NCBI RefSeq assembly: GCF_036784765.1
Contig: NZ_CP136651.1
Span: forward strand, 434,001 to 498,000
Length of the DNA: 64,000 bases
Source: Novosphingobium sp. ZN18A2
GTDB lineage: Bacteria; Pseudomonadota; Alphaproteobacteria; Sphingomonadales; Sphingomonadaceae
Direction of reading: 5' to 3'
Of the stretch, positions 36,338 through 44,904 are shown in pieces. A model generated the notes under the pieces. The model saw nothing but the letters and a program-made list of their open reading frames with translations, was not told the DNA's origin and ran no database searches. How positions within the stretch are numbered: position 1 is the stretch's first letter; every line of letters starts with the position of its first letter. The position numbers were made by a program, and so were the translations under genes.

Positions 36338-37537
36338 GTGGAAGAAGAGTTCTACCGCATCAAGCGCCTGCCGCCCTATGTCATCGCCGAAGTCAATGCG
36401 ATGCGGGCAGAAGCACGCGCAGCCGGCCGGGACATCATCGACCTGGGCATGGGCAACCCCGATCTTCCGCCGCCGCAGCACGTGATCGACAAGCTGTGCG
36501 AAGTGGCGATGAAGCCCAGCGCGCACGGTTATTCCGCGTCAAAGGGCATACCCGGCCTGCGCCGCGCCCAGGCGAACTATTACGGCACGCGATTCGGTGT
36601 GGACCTCGATCCGGACAGCGAAGTGGTGGTTACGCTGGGCTCGAAGGAGGGGCTGGCAAGCCTCGCCACCGCGATTACCGCGCCGGGCGACGTGATTCTG
36701 GCACCGAATCCCAGCTATCCGATCCATACATTCGGCTTCATCATCGCCGGGGCGACCATCCGCTCCGTCCCCACGACGCCGGACGAAACCTATTTTCGCA
36801 GCCTTGAACGGGCGATGGCATTCACCGTGCCGCGCCCCAGCGTGCTAATCGTCAACTATCCGTCGAACCCCACGGCGGAGACGGTGGACCTTGCCTTCTA
36901 TGAAAGGCTGGTGGCCTGGGCGAAGGAGAACAAGGTCTGGCTTCTGTCCGATCTTGCCTATTCCGAACTCTATTACGACGGGAATCCGACGCCATCGATC
37001 CTCCAGGTGCCGGGCGCCAAGGACGTGGCGGTGGAGTTCACCTCTATGAGCAAGACCTATTCCATGGCCGGGTGGCGCGTTGGCTTCGCGGTGGGCAACA
37101 AGCGGCTGATCGCGGCGCTGACGCGGGTGAAAAGCTATCTGGACTATGGCGCCTTCACGCCGATCCAGGCGGCGGCCTGCGCCGCGCTCAACGGCCCGCA
37201 GGACATCGTCGAGAAGAATCGCCAGCTCTACCAGAAGCGTCGAGACGTTATGGTGGAGGCATTCGGCCGCGCCGGATGGGAAATTCCCAAGCCCAAAGCC
37301 TCTATGTTCGCGTGGGCGCCCCTGCCGCCCGCGCTGAAGGAAATGGGCAGCCTTGAGTTTTCCAAGCAGCTCCTCACCCATGCCGAAGTCGCGGTTGCGC
37401 CGGGCGTCGGTTATGGCGAGGACGGCGAAGGCTATGTGCGTATCGCGATGGTGGAAAACGAACAGCGCCTGCGCCAGGCCGCGCGCAACGTGAAGCGCTA
37501 CCTCGCCAGCGTCGGCGTGAACGCATCGGCGGCCTGA
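36338..37537 (+). CDS. Class I/II PLP-dependent aminotransferase (AlaC-like)
   Basis: 399 residues with aspartate-aminotransferase fold. The PLP lysine is Lys239 in TSMSKTYSMAGWRVGF, and NYPSNPTAE and LLSDLAYSELYYDG provide the other cofactor contacts. The pattern fits the alanine/LL-diaminopimelate aminotransferase-like group often named AlaC. Start GTG 36338 gives the conserved EEEFYRIKRLPPYV N-terminus; the open frame upstream is antisense to phaC and not real. It diverges from phaC, 191 bases apart. Confidence 0.88.
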   Translation: MEEEFYRIKRLPPYVIAEVNAMRAEARAAGRDIIDLGMGNPDLPPPQHVIDKLCEVAMKPSAHGYSASKGIPGLRRAQANYYGTRFGVDLDPDSEVVVTLGSKEGLASLATAITAPGDVILAPNPSYPIHTFGFIIAGATIRSVPTTPDETYFRSLERAMAFTVPRPSVLIVNYPSNPTAETVDLAFYERLVAWAKENKVWLLSDLAYSELYYDGNPTPSILQVPGAKDVAVEFTSMSKTYSMAGWRVGFAVGNKRLIAALTRVKSYLDYGAFTPIQAAACAALNGPQDIVEKNRQLYQKRRDVMVEAFGRAGWEIPKPKASMFAWAPLPPALKEMGSLEFSKQLLTHAEVAVAPGVGYGEDGEGYVRIAMVENEQRLRQAARNVKRYLASVGVNASAA

Positions 37538-37685
37538 TTCCCTGCCGGGGCTTCCATCCCGGCATGGCCGGAAGGCGCCCTGAAACCTCCTGATCCGAAG
37601 CAGTTGCCCTTGGCTGCCTGCCGGCCCCGCGTCCACAATGCGGGGCCGCTGGTGGCACGGGGTCGGACGGGGGGCTGGACGGGCG

Positions 37686-38405
37686 ATGCGCGCCTTCTGC
37701 TGGTATTCGGACCGGTCCTTGCCGGCCGCGCTCGACCTTGTGGAGCGCGGCTGGCTGCGGCTGGAACCGGACCGCGAAGGCGGGCTGCCGCCCGGAAACT
37801 GTGCGGTGATTGTGGATGGCCGGGGTTCCCTTCCGGCCAGCGGCGGCGCGCCCGCTGACCGAGGCCGCATGCTGGTGGCGGGGGTGCAGTGCAGCGCCGC
37901 GCGGGCAATGCTTCTTGCCCAGGGTTATGGCGACGCGATTTCGCTTCCCGCCGCGCAAGAGGAAGTGGAAGCGCGCGCGCTGCGCCTGCTGAACCCTGTA
38001 GCGCAATCGCTCGCGGTGCGCCGGGCAGGCCCGCTGCTGCTCGATCTTGCCGCGCGCGATGCCTGGCTGGCGGGGCGGCGAATCGCGCTTCATCCCCGCG
38101 AATTCGGCGTGGCCTGGATTCTGGCGGAGCGTCCCGGCGAACCTGTGGGCAAGGCGCGCCTGCTGCGCGACCTGTGCGGCCTATCCCACGATCCGGGCAC
38201 CAACCGGATTGCCGTTCACGTCAGCCGGTTGCGGGCGAAGCTGGCGGCGGCCGGCGTTACCGGCCTGATCCGGACTTCGGCGGACGGCAGCTATCGCCTG
38301 GCGGCATCCTGTCGTGCCGACGCCCCGCGACGCGATGAAGGAGTTGGACGAAGCCGCGCCATCGGGCAGACTGGCACCAAACCGGAAACGGAGAGGATTC
38401 CATGA
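37686..38405 (+). CDS. Winged-helix transcriptional regulator with degenerate receiver
   Basis: 239 residues. The C-terminal part (about 130-215) is an OmpR/PhoB-type winged helix (LHPREFGVAWILAERPGEPV, then NRIAVHVSRLRAKL and a TSADGSYRL wing). The N-terminal 100 residues have the size of a receiver but lack a recognisable acid pair, phosphoacceptor Asp or Lys, so phosphorylation is unlikely. It ends in a 4-base overlap (ATGA) with the enoyl-CoA hydratase gene, suggesting joint expression. Targets are unknown. Confidence 0.8.
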   Translation: MRAFCWYSDRSLPAALDLVERGWLRLEPDREGGLPPGNCAVIVDGRGSLPASGGAPADRGRMLVAGVQCSAARAMLLAQGYGDAISLPAAQEEVEARALRLLNPVAQSLAVRRAGPLLLDLAARDAWLAGRRIALHPREFGVAWILAERPGEPVGKARLLRDLCGLSHDPGTNRIAVHVSRLRAKLAAAGVTGLIRTSADGSYRLAASCRADAPRRDEGVGRSRAIGQTGTKPETERIP

Positions 38406-39214
38406 CAGCCGAGACCATCAATATCAGGGACCGCGTTACGATCAGCGTAGAGGATCACGTCGCGCACGTCCTGCTTGACCGCGCGGACAAGCTGAATGCG
38501 CTGGACGACGATATGTTCGCCGCGATCGTGGAGGCCGGGCACAAGCTGCACGAATGGAACGGCGTGCGCTGCGTCGTGCTGTCGGGCGCGGGGCGGGCGT
38601 TCTGCGCCGGGATCGACCTTTCCAGCCTGGGTAAGTCTGACAGGTGGCGCGAAACCTCGCTCACCGATCGCACGCACGGCAACGCCAATCGCCCGCAACA
38701 GGCGGCGATGGCGTGGCGCAAGCTGCCGATGCCGGTGATCGGCGCGATCCACGGCGTCTGCTTCGGCGGCGGATTGCAGATTGCCAGCGGCCCCGACATC
38801 CGTTTTATCCATTCCGACACGCGGCTGGCGGTGATGGAATCGAAATGGGGGCTGGTGCCGGACATGGGCGGCTATGCGCTGTGGCGCGGGAACGTGCGCG
38901 ACGATGTGCTGCGCGAACTGACCTATACCCACCGCGAATTCAGCGGCACCGAAGCGGTGCAACTGGGCTTTGCCACCCACGTGGACAGCGAACCGCTGCG
39001 CGCGGCGATGGAACTGGCGCACGAAATCGCGGGGAAAAGCCCACACGCGGTGCGCGGCGCCAAGTCGCTTAGCAACCGCATGGGTTACATGAGCGAAGAC
39101 GAGATCCTGATGGCCGAATCCATCGCCCAGCACGAACTCATGTTCTCGAAGAACCAGATGGAGGCGGTTCGCGCCGGAATGGAAAAGCGCCGGCCCGAAT
39201 TCATCGATCCCTGA
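38402..39214 (+). CDS. Enoyl-CoA hydratase/isomerase (crotonase) family protein
   Basis: 270 residues of the crotonase superfamily. The oxyanion-hole motifs are GAGRAFCAGIDLSSL near 60-75 and GVCFGGGLQIASGPD near 118-132; the acidic residue region is ESKWGLVPDMGG. Such enzymes hydrate or isomerise enoyl-CoA esters in fatty acid or aromatic degradation. The exact reaction cannot be told; a single Glu/Asp arrangement leaves both hydratase and isomerase possible. It overlaps the winged-helix gene and converges on otsA, nine bases apart. Confidence 0.88.
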   Translation: MTAETINIRDRVTISVEDHVAHVLLDRADKLNALDDDMFAAIVEAGHKLHEWNGVRCVVLSGAGRAFCAGIDLSSLGKSDRWRETSLTDRTHGNANRPQQAAMAWRKLPMPVIGAIHGVCFGGGLQIASGPDIRFIHSDTRLAVMESKWGLVPDMGGYALWRGNVRDDVLRELTYTHREFSGTEAVQLGFATHVDSEPLRAAMELAHEIAGKSPHAVRGAKSLSNRMGYMSEDEILMAESIAQHELMFSKNQMEAVRAGMEKRRPEFIDP

Positions 39215-39223
39215 TCCGAAGCG

Positions 39224-40597
39224 CTACTGGCCCTGGTTCATCAGGGCGTCGACAAAGCGCTGGCGCCACCAGAACACGTCTTCATAGGCGACGATGTCCA
39301 TCAGCGAGCGCCAGCGTTCTTTGCGCTCTTCCAGCGGCATTTCCAGCGCGGTTTCGATCGCGTCGGCAATCGAATCGGGGCTGTAGGGGTTAATCATCAG
39401 CGCTTCGGTCAATTGTTCGGCCGCGCCTGCGAACTGCGACAGGATCAGGACGCCGGGATTATCAGGGTCTTGCGCGGCGACATATTCCTTGGCGACAAGG
39501 TTCATGCCGTCGCGCAGCGGCGTGACCAGCCCGATCCGCGCGGCCCGGAAAATTCCGGCCAGAACATCGCGCGGGAAGCCGCGGTTGACATAGCGGATCG
39601 GCACCCAGTCGATATCCGCGAACTCGCCGTTGATGCGGCCGGTCAACCCTTCAAGGGTCTGGCGGATGTCGCGATAGGTCTGCACCGCGGTGCGCGAAGG
39701 CGGAGCGATCTGGAGCAGATAGACCTTGTTCTTCCGCTCCGGATGCTTGGCCAGATACCGCTCGTAACCGGCGAAACGTTCGGGAAGGCCCTTGGAATAA
39801 TCCAGCCGGTCGACGCCCACGATCAGGTCGCGCCCGATGTTGCTTTCGGCCATGCGTTCATAGGCGTCGTGCGCCGTCTTTCCGTTCGCGGCCTCCACGA
39901 ACTCGCCCGTGTCGATTCCGATCGGGCAGGCGATGGCGCGGATGGTGCGCGATCCGATCGTCACGCTGCCGTCGGGGCCCAGCACCGCGTCCATTTCGTG
40001 CGTCACATAGTGGCGAAAACTTTCGAGCCACTCGTTGGTCTGGAAGCCGATCACGTCATAGGCGAACAGCGATTCGACAAGCCTGCGGTGATCGGGCAGC
40101 GCAACCAGCAACCGCGTGGGCGGCCACGGTATGTGCAGGAAGAACCCCATCCGGTTCCGGCATCCCTGCTGGCGCAGCAGCCAGCCCAGCGGGATCATGT
40201 GGTAATCGTGCACCCAGATCAGGTCGTCTTCCTGGATTTCCGGCGCGATCTTCTCGGCGAAAACCGCGTTCACACGTTCATAGCCACCCTGGAACTCGCG
40301 CTCGAATTCGGTCAGGTCCAGCCGGTAGTGGAACAGCGGCCACAAGGTGCGGTTGGCATAGCCGTCGTAATATTCCTCTATGTCCTGTTCCGACAGGTCG
40401 AGCGTTGCCGATGTAACGCCGTCGTAGGTGGAAAAGGTCAGTTCGTGCCCAGGTCCGGCATCGCCCGACCAGCCGAACCAGATGCCGTCGTGCTCACGCA
40501 GCGCGGAGGTCAGCGCAACCGCCAGTCCGCCCTGCGCGCCCCCGCTTTGCGCCTTGGGGGCGGAAACACGGTTCGAGACGACGATCAGGCGGCTCAT
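39224..40597 (-). CDS. otsA: Trehalose-6-phosphate synthase
   Basis: Makes trehalose 6-phosphate from UDP-glucose and glucose 6-phosphate (GT20 family). It is 457 residues. Visible motifs are RLIVVSNRV at the N-terminus, WVHDYHMIPLGWLLR (128-142), HIPWP, VDRLDYSKGLPERF and TPLRDGMNLVAKEYVA. ATG 40597 has GGAG nine bases upstream and overlaps the GH15 stop by four bases. It is the last gene of the otsB-GH15-otsA operon. Trehalose is a compatible solute and a common general-stress output. Confidence 0.95.
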   Translation of the reverse strand: MSRLIVVSNRVSAPKAQSGGAQGGLAVALTSALREHDGIWFGWSGDAGPGHELTFSTYDGVTSATLDLSEQDIEEYYDGYANRTLWPLFHYRLDLTEFEREFQGGYERVNAVFAEKIAPEIQEDDLIWVHDYHMIPLGWLLRQQGCRNRMGFFLHIPWPPTRLLVALPDHRRLVESLFAYDVIGFQTNEWLESFRHYVTHEMDAVLGPDGSVTIGSRTIRAIACPIGIDTGEFVEAANGKTAHDAYERMAESNIGRDLIVGVDRLDYSKGLPERFAGYERYLAKHPERKNKVYLLQIAPPSRTAVQTYRDIRQTLEGLTGRINGEFADIDWVPIRYVNRGFPRDVLAGIFRAARIGLVTPLRDGMNLVAKEYVAAQDPDNPGVLILSQFAGAAEQLTEALMINPYSPDSIADAIETALEMPLEERKERWRSLMDIVAYEDVFWWRQRFVDALMNQGQ

Positions 40598-42375
40598 CTG
40601 ATAGAGCTCCATGGCTTGCTGAGCAGGCCGGCGCAATTGATGATCCCGACAAGCGAATAGGTCTGCGGGTAATTGCCCCACAGTTCCCCGCTCGCGGGAT
40701 CGATATCCTCACTGAGCAGGCCGGCGCCGGTGCGGCGCGATAGCATTTCCTCGAACAGTTCGCGCGCCTCGTCGCTGCGGCCGGTGAAATGCATCGCCTC
40801 GATCAGCCAGAACGTGCAGACGTTGAACGCGGTTTCGGGAAGGCCGAAATCGTCTTCCGTGTCATAGCGCAGCATGTGCGATCCGCGCCGCAACCCCTTT
40901 TCGACCGCCGCCAGCGTATCGCGGAAGCGCGGGTCGTCGGGCGCAAGGAATCGGATCTCCAGCAGTTGCAGCACGCTGGCATCCAGGTCGTCGCCCGAAA
41001 ACGTGGCCGAAAGCCGCTTGCTGTCGGGCCGCCACGCGCGTTCCTCGATAACCGCGCGGATGTGGTCGGCGCGTTCCTGCCAGCAGGCCTGCCTGTCGCG
41101 CAGGCCAAGCGCCTTTGCGGCATTGGCCAGCCGGTCGCAGGCCGCCCAGCACATGGCGGACGAATAAGTGTGCACCGCCTTGCGTGTGCGCAATTCCCAC
41201 AGGCCGGCGTCGGGCTGGTCGTAATGCTCCCACGCGCGTTCGCCCACGCGTTCGAGCGCATGGAAATCCTCCACGCCGGAAACGCGGAACAGCCGCTGGT
41301 CCAGCATCGCGTGGACCGATGGCATCACGATCTGGCCATAGGCATCGTACTGCAATTGCAGATAGGCCTCGTTGCCCACGCGCACCGGACCCATTCCGCG
41401 AAAGCCGGGCAGGCCCTCTTCCTCTCGCTCTTCCAGCTTCGCTTCGCCAAGAACGCCGTAAAGCGGCTGGATGTGCCCGCCGCGTGCGCTGTCCACGATG
41501 TTGCGCAAGTACGAAAGATAGCCTTCCAGAACGTCCAGCGCGCCAAGCCGGTTCAGCGCTTGGACCGTGTAATAGGCATCGCGGATCCAGCAATAGCGAT
41601 AGTCCCAGTTGCGTTCCGAATTGGCGAATTCGGGAATGGACGTGGTCAGGGCGGCAACGATCGCGCCCGTTTCCTCGTGCTGGCAAAGTTTCAGCGTGAT
41701 CGCCGCGCGGATCACCGCTTCCTGCCATTCAAGCGGGATCGCAAGCCCGCGCACCCAGCCCTGCCATTCGGCAATCGTGTCCGACAGCATTGAATCGAGT
41801 GTGGATGGCATACTGCCCGAAAAGCTCTCGTCCGGGCCGAGGAAGAAGTGCAGCGTCGATTCCAGCCTGAAGCAGCGCTGCTCGTCTATCATGCCGACGG
41901 GCGCCGTCGTGGTCAGGCGCAAGGTCATTCCGCTGGCCCTGAAGCGCAGGTGATTGGTGCCGCCTATCGTATGCGGGCAGGTCTGCCCCCAGTGGCGCGT
42001 GGGGTTCAGCCGCATCCTGATGCGCGGAGAGCCGGCCAGCGGGCGGACGATGCGCGCAAACGCAACCGGCCGGTAACTGCGGCCCAGCCGCCGGAAATAG
42101 GGGCAGAAATCGACCACTTCGATCGAATTGCCGGCGGAATCGGTGTGCCGGGTGATCAGCACGGGCGTGTTGCGGATATACTCCTGGCTGGTCTCCACGC
42201 AGTCTTCCAGGTCGATGGCCCAGAACCCGGTATCGGGATCGTCGCCGCCCAGAAGCGCGGAAAACAGCGGGTCGCCATCGACGCGCGGCACGCAGCCCCA
42301 CACAAGGCGGCCCGCGCGGTCGATCAGCGCGCTGACCTGGCAATTGCCGATGGGAAAAAGGTCGAGGCTGCTCAT
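40594..42375 (-). CDS. Glycoside hydrolase family 15 protein (glucoamylase/trehalase-like)
   Basis: 593 residues with the (alpha/alpha)6 GH15 catalytic region. NWDYRYCWIRDAYYTVQAL near residues 265-283, LPGFRGMGPVRVGNEA and a C-terminal FWLIEAMHFTGRSDEARELF segment are characteristic. Family members release glucose from alpha-glucans, and some are trehalases. No signal peptide, so cytoplasmic. It is joined by 4-base overlaps to otsB upstream and otsA downstream. Presence of a possible trehalase within the synthesis operon suggests turnover; the substrate is not proven. Confidence 0.88.
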   Translation of the reverse strand: MSSLDLFPIGNCQVSALIDRAGRLVWGCVPRVDGDPLFSALLGGDDPDTGFWAIDLEDCVETSQEYIRNTPVLITRHTDSAGNSIEVVDFCPYFRRLGRSYRPVAFARIVRPLAGSPRIRMRLNPTRHWGQTCPHTIGGTNHLRFRASGMTLRLTTTAPVGMIDEQRCFRLESTLHFFLGPDESFSGSMPSTLDSMLSDTIAEWQGWVRGLAIPLEWQEAVIRAAITLKLCQHEETGAIVAALTTSIPEFANSERNWDYRYCWIRDAYYTVQALNRLGALDVLEGYLSYLRNIVDSARGGHIQPLYGVLGEAKLEEREEEGLPGFRGMGPVRVGNEAYLQLQYDAYGQIVMPSVHAMLDQRLFRVSGVEDFHALERVGERAWEHYDQPDAGLWELRTRKAVHTYSSAMCWAACDRLANAAKALGLRDRQACWQERADHIRAVIEERAWRPDSKRLSATFSGDDLDASVLQLLEIRFLAPDDPRFRDTLAAVEKGLRRGSHMLRYDTEDDFGLPETAFNVCTFWLIEAMHFTGRSDEARELFEEMLSRRTGAGLLSEDIDPASGELWGNYPQTYSLVGIINCAGLLSKPWSSIR

Positions 42376-43127
42376 CGGGCAAGCTCCGATTCCAGCCAGT
42401 CGCGCACCGCGTCGACCCCGGGCAGGCGGAAGCGCGCGGCAGACTGGCGTTCCGGGCCGACCAGTACGCCATGCCCGTCAAGCCGGCGTGCGGCAAGGAA
42501 ACCCGGCTCGTCGGTATCGTCGTCACCGGCAAAGACCGGGATTGTTCCGACCATGCCCGGGTCCGCCATCAGGCGTTCGACCGCCATGCCCTTGTCGCCC
42601 GAGCCGAGCCGAAGCTCGACCATCTTCTTGCCGGTCTGCAGCGCAAGGCCCGTGTCGGCGGCCAGTTGCTGCGCCAGCCGGTTGCTTGCCGCTTCGTCCT
42701 GCGGGGCAAGGCGGTAATGGAGCGCGGCGCCAAGCGGCTTGTCTTCCACCAGTACGCCGGGGTGCGCATCGGCGAAGGCGCGCATGCGCTTCACTGCGGT
42801 GTCGAGCGACGCGGGGCGGACCGGCCGGTCAACCTTTCCGCTGGCATGGAGGATTTCCAGCCCGTGACTGCCGGCGATGGCGATGCCGTCCAGCCCCAGC
42901 AATGCCTTCAGCGTGGCCGCATCCCTGCCGCTGATGAACGCGATGCGCCGATCAAGCCGGTCGCCAAGCGCGGTGACCAGGCGGCGCAGCCGATCGTCGA
43001 CCAGCACCGCATCGGGCCGCGGTGCAAGCTCTACCATCGTGCCGTCGAAATCGAGCAGGAGAGTCGCCCCCTCCAGCAGCCCGGCTGGCGGCGGGGCCTT
43101 TTGTCCGGTCATGTCGAGCTGCAACAT
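42372..43127 (-). CDS. otsB: Trehalose-6-phosphate phosphatase
   Basis: HAD-family phosphatase that removes phosphate from trehalose 6-phosphate. It is 251 residues. HAD motif I is LLLDFDGT with nucleophile Asp26 and Asp28, motif II includes FISGRDAATL, and motif IV is AGDDDTDEPGF. ATG 43127 follows an AAGGGGGG ribosome site; the ORF open upstream through the tRNA-Cys region is spurious. It is first in the operon, with a near-consensus EcfG promoter 69-93 bases upstream. Confidence 0.93.
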   Translation of the reverse strand: MLQLDMTGQKAPPPAGLLEGATLLLDFDGTMVELAPRPDAVLVDDRLRRLVTALGDRLDRRIAFISGRDAATLKALLGLDGIAIAGSHGLEILHASGKVDRPVRPASLDTAVKRMRAFADAHPGVLVEDKPLGAALHYRLAPQDEAASNRLAQQLAADTGLALQTGKKMVELRLGSGDKGMAVERLMADPGMVGTIPVFAGDDDTDEPGFLAARRLDGHGVLVGPERQSAARFRLPGVDAVRDWLESELAR

Positions 43128-43195
43128 TGCCCCCCTTTTAAGTGGAAATCCGCGCGTGGAAATCCTGCCCGAGAAATTGCCGTTTCCCCATGGGG

Positions 43196-43220
43196 GACGG
43201 GCGAGCCGTGCGAAGGTTCC
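43196..43220 (-). promoter_or_regulatory. Near-consensus EcfG promoter of otsB-GH15-otsA
   Basis: On the minus strand GGAAC (43220-43216) and CGTC (43199-43196) are spaced by 16 bases; only the last base differs from CGTT. The predicted start near 43189 gives a leader of about 60 bases. Confidence 0.5.
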
Positions 43221-43308
43221 CGCGGCGCGCACTGTGGGGATAGGTGCTGCAAGGCGCGTTGGAAAGGGGCGGGGAAAGGGGCGGAGCATTTCCACGTCAA
43301 AATGCCGA

Positions 43309-43337
43309 TTGCAATGCAGCAGGCGGTCGGCTAGGGC
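43309..43337 (+). promoter_or_regulatory. Possible promoter of tRNA-Cys
   Basis: TTGCAA (43309-43314) and TAGGGC (43332-43337) with 17-base spacing, 27 bases before the tRNA. The -10 is poor; this is a weak call. Confidence 0.3.
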
Positions 43338-43364
43338 CGCTCGACCCGCGAAAACCAGCGGTTT

Positions 43365-43438
43365 GGCCCGATGGCGGAGTGGTGACGCAGCGGACTGCAA
43401 ATCCGTATACGCCGGTTCGATTCCGGCTCGGGCCTCCA
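43365..43438 (+). tRNA. tRNA-Cys (anticodon GCA)
   Basis: 74 bases with encoded CCA. The acceptor stem GGCCCGA pairs with TCGGGCC. The anticodon stem-loop is CGGA-CTGCAAA-TCCG, giving anticodon GCA. The T arm is GCCGG-TTCGATT-CCGGC. Followed by a T6 run at about 43441-43447 that may end the transcript. Confidence 0.95.
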
Positions 43439-43626
43439 CCCTTTTTTCAAAGCTCCAAAGTGTTGCGCGATCTTGCGCGCGGCGGGCTTTCTTCGTGAAC
43501 CGAACGACGCCGGGCCGGACGGCCGGGGTTCCGCCCCGACAACGCGCCAGCTTCCGCAAACCGTGCCGGCTTTCCGTTGTGCGCTGCGTCTGCCTTGCCG
43601 CCTTTGTCGTACCGGTTTTTCCCGCC

Positions 43627-43911
43627 CTAATCGCTTTCCGTCGGATCGGTGCGGGTCGATACGGTGTCGGCCCTTGTGCTGCCGACCGCCGGTTCCTGCA
43701 CCAGCTTGAGCGCCTCGCTCGCCCGCCACACGGACCGCGCCCGCGCGAAGGCGACCGCATGCTCCGGCAACTGGTCAATCCAGTGGAAGATGCGTTTTCG
43801 TTCCTCGACATCGGCCCCGTTTTCGAGGCGCATCAGGAATTGCGCGGCGATTTCATCGATTGAACGCCGCTTTGCCGTTGTCCGGGCCTTGGGCGATTTG
43901 GGTTCCGTCAC
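43627..43911 (-). CDS. Minimal FecR-like protein (DUF4880-type domain only)
   Basis: 94 residues. The segment IDEIAAQFLMRLENG with EERKRIFHWIDQLPEHAVAF and ARARSVW matches the N-terminal DUF4880 domain of FecR anti-sigma regulators (pattern: acidic segment, W, P.H..AF.R....W). It lacks the membrane helix and periplasmic FecR domain that full-length FecR (about 320 residues) has. It overlaps the end of the ECF sigma gene by 59 bases in another frame. It could be a cytoplasmic anti-sigma or pro-sigma factor; whether it is a remnant or a working short form is open. Confidence 0.65.
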   Translation of the reverse strand: MTEPKSPKARTTAKRRSIDEIAAQFLMRLENGADVEERKRIFHWIDQLPEHAVAFARARSVWRASEALKLVQEPAVGSTRADTVSTRTDPTESD

Positions 43912-44413
43912 GCCTCATCTCCGCTTGGGACAGAAGGGTTACTGCCTTTGCCACATGTTTCTCTACTGTGGAAACGGACAACTTCATCTCTTCCGCTATC
44001 TCGGCAAAAGATTTTTCATGAACGCGGCGCAGAATAAACGCCCGGCGGCATTGCGGCGGGAATTGTGCGACGACTTGTTCCAGCCATCGCAACTCGTCGC
44101 GCGCGTCAAGTAACGCCTCGCCGCTTACGGAGCTTTGCATGGCATCGATATCGGCGGCGATCTCTATCGAGACGACCTTGCTGCGCCGCGCCATGTCTAT
44201 CACCAGGTTGCGCGCGATCGTGAACAGATAGCTTCGCCCGCTGGTGATGCGGCGCCATTCCTCGTTGGCATAGGCGCGCGCCATCGCTTCGGAGACAATG
44301 TCGTCGATATCGGCCGGATTGTTGACCATGCGCCGCACGCGCGATCGCAGGGCGCGCTGGTGCGGCAGGATGACCGATTCAAACCAGTCCAGCTTTGCTT
44401 GTGTGACGCTCAA
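43853..44413 (-). CDS. FecI-type ECF sigma factor
   Basis: 186 residues. Region 2 has PADIDDIVSEAMARAYANEEW and SYLFTIARNLVIDMARR; region 4 has FPPQCRRAFILRRVHEKSF and the FecI-typical helix MKLSVSTVEKHVAKAV. TTG at 44413 is the likely start because GGGGGGAC stands just upstream and no ATG or GTG gives a whole region 2; an in-frame ATG further upstream is possible but less natural. It precedes the FecR-like gene and diverges from the TonB receptor, the usual iron-uptake-type layout. Confidence 0.85.
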   Translation of the reverse strand: MSVTQAKLDWFESVILPHQRALRSRVRRMVNNPADIDDIVSEAMARAYANEEWRRITSGRSYLFTIARNLVIDMARRSKVVSIEIAADIDAMQSSVSGEALLDARDELRWLEQVVAQFPPQCRRAFILRRVHEKSFAEIAEEMKLSVSTVEKHVAKAVTLLSQAEMRRDGTQIAQGPDNGKAAFNR

Positions 44414-44904
44414 ACCGTCCCCCCGGAACAGCCTTTGCGAGACACCTCTCCCTGGACCCGTGATTCTTATGGCCAAAAATTGAACATGGATGCGCTGCCC
44501 TGTCCAGCCCTTCGATTGCGATCGCGTAATTCTCCCCCGGAAACAGGGCTTTCGAAAAAATATTTTTAACAAATGGAGGTTTCCCGCGCGCCATTCGTTT
44601 CATCGGGCAACGGAGTTTCGGACAAGGTGTCCGGTCTTCCAAAAGGGGCGCAGATACATTTATGCAACTGCCATCGGCACTGCATGACCGGCATGACGGA
44701 GCGCGATGTCGCCGCGCATCGGCGTGCCTGACTGATCCCCTCGCATCGAAATTGGGCGCTTGTGCGCAGCCGTCCGGGCCGCAGCCCGGCCGCGCGTGTG
44801 CGAGATCCTGGAATCGAACCGGCAGAACATACCAAACGCCGGAAATACATGAGGAAACACCACGGGAGAGGTCTTCAACAAATACCTGACTCAAGGGGGG
44901 TAGA
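44414..44904. other. 491-base divergent control region between ECF sigma and TonB receptor
   Basis: No coding frame is convincing here. It holds a very AT-rich block near 44553-44573 in otherwise GC-rich DNA, a small GC hairpin (44774-44779 with 44784-44789), and an AAGGGGGG ribosome site just before the receptor ATG. Promoters for both directions must lie here. I see no known riboswitch. Confidence 0.5.

Noticed and set aside
43439..43626. Region after tRNA-Cys checked for an integrase or attachment site
   Set aside because: No repeat of the tRNA 3' end and no integrase frame nearby.
44808..44834. Minus-strand T-loop-like sequence (GGTTCGATTCC) suggesting a tRNA remnant
   Set aside because: The flanking bases do not form a T stem, and no anticodon or acceptor stem follows.
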